DNA of 9,780 nucleotides, taken from assembly GCF_937858865.1 (NCBI RefSeq), contig NZ_CALLYO010000347.1:1-9780 (forward strand), written 5' to 3'. Source of the DNA: an uncultured Amaricoccus sp. (GTDB lineage: Bacteria; Pseudomonadota; Alphaproteobacteria; Rhodobacterales; Rhodobacteraceae). The notes beneath the pieces were generated by a model. It was not told the origin of the DNA. It searched no databases and saw nothing but the letters and a program-made list of their open reading frames with translations. A program made the translations under genes and the position numbers. Shown in pieces: positions 6,102 to 9,780 of this stretch (the stretch's first letter is position 1; each line of letters starts with the position of its first letter).

Positions 6102-6850
6102 GCGGCTTCGTCTCCGAGGTAGGCGGTGCGGACTTCCGGGTTGGCGCGGATCTCGGCGACGGTGCCGGTGGCGATGACCTGGCCGTAGACGAGGACCGAG
6201 ATGCGGTCGGCGAGGGCGAAGACGGCCTCCATGTCGTGCTCGACGAGGAGGATGGGGGCGGTTGCGCGGAGCTTGTCGAGGAAGGCGGTCATCCGCTTCG
6301 AGCCGTCGGGGGAGAGGCCGGCCATCGGCTCGTCCATCAGGAAGACCTTGGGCTTCATGGCAAGGGCGATGGCGAACTCGAGCTGGCGACGCTCGCCGTG
6401 GCTGAGATCGCCGGCGCGGACGGTGGCGCGCTCGCCGAGGCCGGCGTCGTAGAGGAAGGCCATGGCGGCGTCGGTGAGGCCGAGGTCGCGGTTGACGGGG
6501 CGGAAGAAGCGGAAGACCCGGCCCTCGCGCGCCTCGACCGCGAGCATGACGTTCTTGAGCGCCGAGAGCTCGGGGGCGACCTGGGAGACCTGGAAGGTGC
6601 GGGCGAGGCCGATGCGGGCGCGGTCGGCGGCGTCGAGGTGGTCGATCGACTGGCCCTCGAAGGCGATGGTGCCGGTGTCCTGGCGGATCTCGCCGACGAT
6701 CTGCTTGATCAGCGTCGACTTGCCGGCGCCGTTCGGGCCGATGAGGGCGTGGATCTCGCCGGGGTAGAGGTCGAGGGTGACGCCGTTGGTGGCCTTGAGG
6801 GCGCCGAAGGATTTCTCGAGGCCGATGATCTTCAGGATCGGATCAGGCAT
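6098..6850 (-). CDS. livG: Branched-chain/organic-acid ABC transporter ATPase LivG
   Basis: This 250-residue ABC ATPase pairs with LivF on the cytoplasmic face of the permease. Motifs are in order: Walker A GPNGAGKST (38-46), ARTFQ with the Q-loop glutamine at 87, signature LSHGERR (149-155), Walker B VFLMDEP (169-175) and H-loop VEHDM with His205. All catalytic elements are intact, so LivG can supply the complete switch histidine that LivF lacks. LivG proteins often carry longer inserts between the Q-loop and signature; this one is compact, with REGRVFRFFRPVNR in that region. Its ATG at 6850 lies inside the 3' end of livM (8-base overlap) behind GGGAGG, and its stop overlaps the livF start, so it is tightly embedded in the operon. 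Confidence 0.96.
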   Translation of the reverse strand: MPDPILKIIGLEKSFGALKATNGVTLDLYPGEIHALIGPNGAGKSTLIKQIVGEIRQDTGTIAFEGQSIDHLDAADRARIGLARTFQVSQVAPELSALKNVMLAVEAREGRVFRFFRPVNRDLGLTDAAMAFLYDAGLGERATVRAGDLSHGERRQLEFAIALAMKPKVFLMDEPMAGLSPDGSKRMTAFLDKLRATAPILLVEHDMEAVFALADRISVLVYGQVIATGTVAEIRANPEVRTAYLGDEAA

Positions 6851-7823
6851 GGGAGCGCCTCCCGGTGACGAGGCCGATGACGCCGCCGCGGGCGAAGAGG
6901 ACGACGAGGAGCAGGATGATGCCGAGCGGGAGCTGCCAGTATTCGGTGAGGCGGCCGAGCTCGGATTCGAGCAGGACGTAGAGGGCGGCGCCGATCAGCG
7001 GGCCGCAGGGACGGCCGACGCCGCCGAGGATGACGAAGACGATGAGCTCGCCCGAGAGGTGCCAGGAGAGCATGGTCGGCGAGACGAAGCGGTTGAGGTC
7101 GGCGTAGAGCGCGCCGGCGAGGCCGACGGCCATGGCGGAGAGGACGAAGGCGGTCAGGCGGACGTTGAACGGGCGGACGCCCATCGAGGTGAGGCGGAGC
7201 GGGTTCTGCCGCGCCATGGCGAGGGCGAGGCCGAAGCGGGAGCGGGTCGCCATGAGGACGAGGCCGAGGACGAGGAGGAGCAGGGCGTAGGAGATCAGGA
7301 AGAAGGTCCACGGGCTCATGGTGTCGAGCGTGCCGAGGGTGTTGCGGACGTAGATCGAGAGGCCGTCCTCGCCGCCGTAGGCCGGCCAGGAGATGGCGAA
7401 ATAGTAGACCATCTGGGCGAAGGCGAGGGTGATCATGATGAAGTGGACGCCGCCGGTGCGCAGCGAGAGGGCGCCGATCGGGAGGGCGACGAGGCCGGCG
7501 GCGATGACGGCGGTGAGCCAGATGATCGGCATCGAGGTGGTGCCGGGGAGCTCGACGGGCCAGGTCATCAGGGGCTCGTAGTTCTGCGCGGCGGAGGCGA
7601 GGATGCCGGCGGCGTAGCCGCCGATGCCGAAGAAGGCGGCGTGGCCGAAGGAGACGAGGCCGCCGTAGCCGAGGGCGAGGTTGAGGCCGATGCCGGCGAG
7701 GCCGAGGATGGTGGCCTTGGTCGCGAGGGTGACGAGGTAGGGCTGGCCCGAGAGCGAGGCGGCGAGCGCGACGAGGAAGAGGGCGGCGAGGACGACGAGG
7801 TTGAGGATGGTTTCGCGGGACAT
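6843..7823 (-). CDS. livM: Branched-chain/organic-acid ABC transporter permease LivM
   Basis: A 326-residue inner-membrane permease that forms the transport channel with LivH. The frame is open far upstream, but that part is an arginine/proline-rich shadow of livH. The ATG at 7823 is chosen because it opens a hydrophobic LivM-type N-terminus, overlaps the livH stop by one base (TGATG) and has GGGAG upstream. Family landmarks are LNLALGYGGLVSFGHAAFFG (residues 48-67), ALSLRTGGVHFIMITLAFAQ (118-137) and the coupling loop ARQNPLRLTSMG (204-215), which should contact an ATPase. About nine to ten hydrophobic segments are visible, with a polar periplasmic stretch near 148-170 and a short basic cytoplasmic tail (GRRSHA). 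It looks complete. Confidence 0.95.
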   Translation of the reverse strand: MSRETILNLVVLAALFLVALAASLSGQPYLVTLATKATILGLAGIGLNLALGYGGLVSFGHAAFFGIGGYAAGILASAAQNYEPLMTWPVELPGTTSMPIIWLTAVIAAGLVALPIGALSLRTGGVHFIMITLAFAQMVYYFAISWPAYGGEDGLSIYVRNTLGTLDTMSPWTFFLISYALLLLVLGLVLMATRSRFGLALAMARQNPLRLTSMGVRPFNVRLTAFVLSAMAVGLAGALYADLNRFVSPTMLSWHLSGELIVFVILGGVGRPCGPLIGAALYVLLESELGRLTEYWQLPLGIILLLVVLFARGGVIGLVTGRRSHA

Positions 7824-8737
7824 CAGGCGGCTCCCATGAGGCCGGTCGGGCGCCAGACGAGGATGACGGCCATCAGGATGTAGATGAGCATCGAGGCGAG
7901 GGCTGAGCCGATGGTGGTGGCGGAAGCCTGGTCCATGACGCTGGCGAGGGCGATGGGCAGCAGGAAGCGGCCGAGGGTGTCGGTGATGCCGACGAGGATG
8001 GCGCCGACGAGCGCGCCCTTGATCGAGCCGATGCCGCCGATCACGACGACGACGAAGGCCATGATGAGGACGGGCTCGCCCATGCCGACCTGGACCGACT
8101 GGATCGGGCCGATGAGCGCCCCGGCGAGGCCGGCGAGGGCGGCGCCGAGGGCGAAGACGATGGTGTAGAGCCGGGCGATGTCGATGCCGAGGGCGGCGAT
8201 CATCTCGCGGTCGGCCTCGCCGGCGCGGATCTGCACGCCGAGGCGGGTGCGGTTGATGAGGAGGTAGAGGCCGAGGGCGACGGCGATGCCGACGATGATG
8301 ATGGCGAGGCGGTAGAGGGGGTAGGAGAGGGTGCCGAGGTGGACGGTGCCGGAAAGTGCTTTCGGAACATCGAGATAGAGCGGGAAGGAACCGAAGAGCC
8401 AGCGGGTGCCTTCGGAGAAGACGAGGATGAGGGCGAAGGTCGCGAGGACCTGGTCGAGGTGGTCCCGGCTGTAGAGGCGGCGGAGGACGACGATCTCGAC
8501 GAGGGCGCCGGCAGCCGCGGCGGCGGCGAGGGCGGCGGCGAGGGCGAGGAGGAAGTTGCCGGTCGCCGCGGCGGCGGTGGCGGCGGCGAAGGCGCCGACC
8601 ATGTAGAGCGAGCCGTGGGCGAGGTTGATGAGGCCCATGACGCCGAAGACCAGCGTGAGGCCGGCGGCCATGAGGAAGAGCATGGTGCCGAACTGGAGGC
8701 CGTTCAGCACCTGCTCGATGAGGAGAGTGGCGGTCAT
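7823..8737 (-). CDS. livH: Branched-chain/organic-acid ABC transporter permease LivH
   Basis: A 304-residue inner-membrane permease and partner of LivM. It starts MTATLLIEQVLNGLQFG, the usual LivH opening, followed by LTLVFGVMGLINLAHGSLYM (28-47). The coupling loop is around RAGEADREMIAALGID (171-186), and late segments include PVLIMAFVVVVIGGIGSIKG (222-241), a hallmark of the family. About eight hydrophobic segments are seen; the stretch near 51-80 is almost all alanine and leucine. The ATG at 8737 is chosen from homology to the usual start. An in-frame ATG at 8815 would add 26 residues but runs through the 11-bp repeat and is unlikely. The ribosome site is weak (GGAAA), so translation may be lower than that of the binding protein upstream. 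It is the first membrane gene of the operon, after a 125-base gap. Confidence 0.94.
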   Translation of the reverse strand: MTATLLIEQVLNGLQFGTMLFLMAAGLTLVFGVMGLINLAHGSLYMVGAFAAATAAAATGNFLLALAAALAAAAAAGALVEIVVLRRLYSRDHLDQVLATFALILVFSEGTRWLFGSFPLYLDVPKALSGTVHLGTLSYPLYRLAIIIVGIAVALGLYLLINRTRLGVQIRAGEADREMIAALGIDIARLYTIVFALGAALAGLAGALIGPIQSVQVGMGEPVLIMAFVVVVIGGIGSIKGALVGAILVGITDTLGRFLLPIALASVMDQASATTIGSALASMLIYILMAVILVWRPTGLMGAA

Positions 8738-8790
8738 GGACGGTTTCCGGGCAAAAGGGGTGCAAGGGGCGGGAAAGACAGGATTTTCAG

Positions 8791-8820
8791 CGTATGGAAT
8801 CCGTATGGAATCCATATGGG
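8791..8820. repeat. 11-bp tandem repeat, about 2.7 copies, between binding-protein and permease genes
   Basis: The plus strand has CGTATGGAATC at 8791-8801, an identical copy at 8802-8812 and a diverged partial copy (CATATGGG) at 8813-8820. The last junction creates the palindrome CCATATGG at 8812-8819. The block is AT-richer than its surroundings. An 11-bp period is close to one helical turn, which would place identical contacts on one DNA face, so it could be a regulator site or an RNA processing element. It may also be simple slippage. No known operator is recognised. Confidence 0.6.
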
Positions 8821-8833
8821 TGTTTTCGGGCTG

Positions 8834-8855
8834 GCGGGGCCGTCGCCGGCCCCGC
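8834..8855 (-). terminator. Strong intra-operon hairpin after the binding-protein gene
   Basis: A perfect 9-bp stem (GCGGGGCCG at 8834-8842 with CGGCCCCGC at 8847-8855) and a 4-base loop begins seven bases after the binding-protein stop. The minus strand lacks a T run beyond it, so full termination is doubtful. Such hairpins after the first gene of ABC operons commonly stabilise the upstream message or cause partial termination, giving excess binding protein over permease. Confidence 0.55.
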
Positions 8856-8862
8856 GGCGGGC

Positions 8863-9780
8863 TCACGGCAGCGGGCACTCGCCCGCGAAGGCGTCGACGT
8901 GATCCTCGAAGGCGGTGCCGACGACGCGGTTGGTGATGACGCCGGCGTCGTTCCTGAAGACCTCGCGGGCGTAGAAGTTCTGGATCGGGTGCTGGTTGTT
9001 GCCGAACCTGAAGTTGCCGCGCACCGAGGGGAAGTCGGCCGCCTTCAGCGCCGCGTGGTAGGCGTCGTGGTCGGCGATGTCGGCCGCGGCGCTCGCCGAG
9101 AGGATGAGCTGGGCGGTGTCGTAGCCCTGGCTGGCGTAGACCGAGGGCAGCCGGCCGTATTCGGCCTCGAAGGCGGCGACGAAGGCCTTGTTGGCCTCGT
9201 TGTCGAGGTCGGGCGACCACTGGGCGGTGTTGTGGGCGCCGATCGCCGCCTCGCCGACCGCGCCGAGCACGTCCTGGTCGAAGGAGAAGCCCGGGCCGAT
9301 CATCGGCAGGCCGGTGTCGGAGCCGGCGAACTGCTTGATGAAGGAGATGCCCATGCCGCCCGGCAGGAAGAAGAAGACGCTGTCGGCGCCGGAGGCCTTC
9401 ACCTGGGCGATCTCGGCAGCGAAGTCGGTCTGGCCGAGCTTGGTGTAGAGCTCGCCCGCGAGCTCGCCCTTGTAGAAGCGCTTGAAGCCGTTGAGGCTGT
9501 CCTTGCCGGCCGGGTAGTTGGGGGCGAGGATGAAGGTCTTCTTGTAGCCGAGCGTGTTGGCGTACTCGCCGGCGGCCTCGTGCTGGTTGTCGTTCTGGTA
9601 GGCGACGTTGAAGTAGTTGGCGTCGCACCCCTGGCCGGCGAGCTGCGAGGGGCCGGCGTTGGCCGAGAGGTAGAACTTGCCCTGCTTGACCGCGGCCGGG
9701 ACGACGGCGAGGGCGATGTTCGAGAAGATGATGCCGGTCAGGATGTCGACCTGGTCGGACTGGATCATCTTGTCGGCGAT
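8863..9780 (-). CDS. Periplasmic substrate-binding protein of a Liv-type ABC transporter, N-terminus outside the window
   Basis: The frame is open to the right edge, so 305 C-terminal residues are seen; about 80-90 more, including the signal peptide, should lie outside. The ATG at 9768 is internal (IADK precedes MIQSDQVDILTG, the usual spot where family members read ..KMI..DKVD). It is a type I periplasmic binding fold: the first-lobe strand IIFSNIALAVVP, then FNVAYQNDNQHEAAGEYA, TLGYKKTFILAPNYPAGKDS, FAAEIAQVKASGADSVFFF and VYASQGYDTAQLIL. These resemble the branch of LivJ-like proteins linked to aromatic-acid uptake (Nba-like and RPA1789-like types) more than leucine-binding proteins. That is recollection of family style, not a search. 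It captures substrate in the periplasm and delivers it to LivHM. As first visible gene of the operon it precedes the hairpin and the 11-bp repeat. Confidence 0.9.
   Translation of the reverse strand: MADKMIQSDQVDILTGIIFSNIALAVVPAAVKQGKFYLSANAGPSQLAGQGCDANYFNVAYQNDNQHEAAGEYANTLGYKKTFILAPNYPAGKDSLNGFKRFYKGELAGELYTKLGQTDFAAEIAQVKASGADSVFFFLPGGMGISFIKQFAGSDTGLPMIGPGFSFDQDVLGAVGEAAIGAHNTAQWSPDLDNEANKAFVAAFEAEYGRLPSVYASQGYDTAQLILSASAAADIADHDAYHAALKAADFPSVRGNFRFGNNQHPIQNFYAREVFRNDAGVITNRVVGTAFEDHVDAFAGECPLP

Noticed and set aside
6777..7883. Plus-strand 368-codon Glu/Asp/Gly-rich frame opposite livM
   Set aside because: It is an antisense shadow of a membrane-protein gene; the acidic low-complexity sequence has no domain.
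7823..9628. A 601-residue fusion of an N-terminal domain to LivH
   Set aside because: The upstream part is Arg/Pro/Gln-rich out-of-frame reading of the binding-protein gene. LivH has its normal start at 8737.

Overview
The window is very GC-rich DNA with strong G/C preference at third codon positions. Gene content (branched-chain-type ABC operon, hydrogenase-related complex, secreted caspase-like protein) fits an alphaproteobacterium, possibly Hyphomicrobiales. That placement is inference from style and content; no rRNA or other taxonomic marker is present.

Layout. (1) Positions 1-1490, plus strand: the 3' end of a gene for a HycE/HyfG/NuoD-type large subunit, followed by a complete HycG/HyfI/NuoB-type [4Fe-4S] small subunit. 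They are probably the last two genes of a membrane-bound, complex-I-like operon lying to the left. The large subunit has lost all four NiFe-ligand cysteines, so it is better described as an energy-converting-hydrogenase-related (Ehr-like) complex than as a hydrogenase. (2) Positions 1501-1987, minus strand: a small lipoprotein gene whose start frame runs into arginine-rich sequence, while a Gly/Ser-repeat tail of about 95 codons lies intact in another frame. This looks like a frameshift in a lipoprotein with a Gly/Ser-rich tail. (3) Positions 2101-4497, minus: a secreted multidomain caspase-like (C14) protein with a cadherin/Ig-like segment, Sel1/TPR repeats and a peptidoglycan-binding-like C-terminus. 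(4) Positions 4600-9780, minus: a seven-gene operon read right to left. It encodes a periplasmic binding protein (cut by the window edge), LivH and LivM permeases, LivG and LivF ATPases, a 4HBT-type acyl-CoA thioesterase and a Rid-family protein. Genes from livH onward overlap or nearly touch.

How they work together. The binding protein would capture an organic acid in the periplasm, LivHM/LivGF would import it, and the thioesterase and Rid protein would act on CoA esters and reactive enamine/imine or amino-acid-like intermediates of its breakdown. This suggests an aromatic or aminoaromatic acid system rather than plain leucine uptake; that is inference. A strong hairpin and an 11-bp tandem repeat separate the binding-protein gene from the permeases, and another hairpin follows the last gene.

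The points most worth following are the cysteine-less hydrogenase-like subunit, the frame-broken Gly/Ser lipoprotein, the Rid protein lacking its usual arginine, the LivF with lysine in its H-loop, and the caspase-like protein. I saw no CRISPR, tRNA, rRNA, IS element or phage gene.
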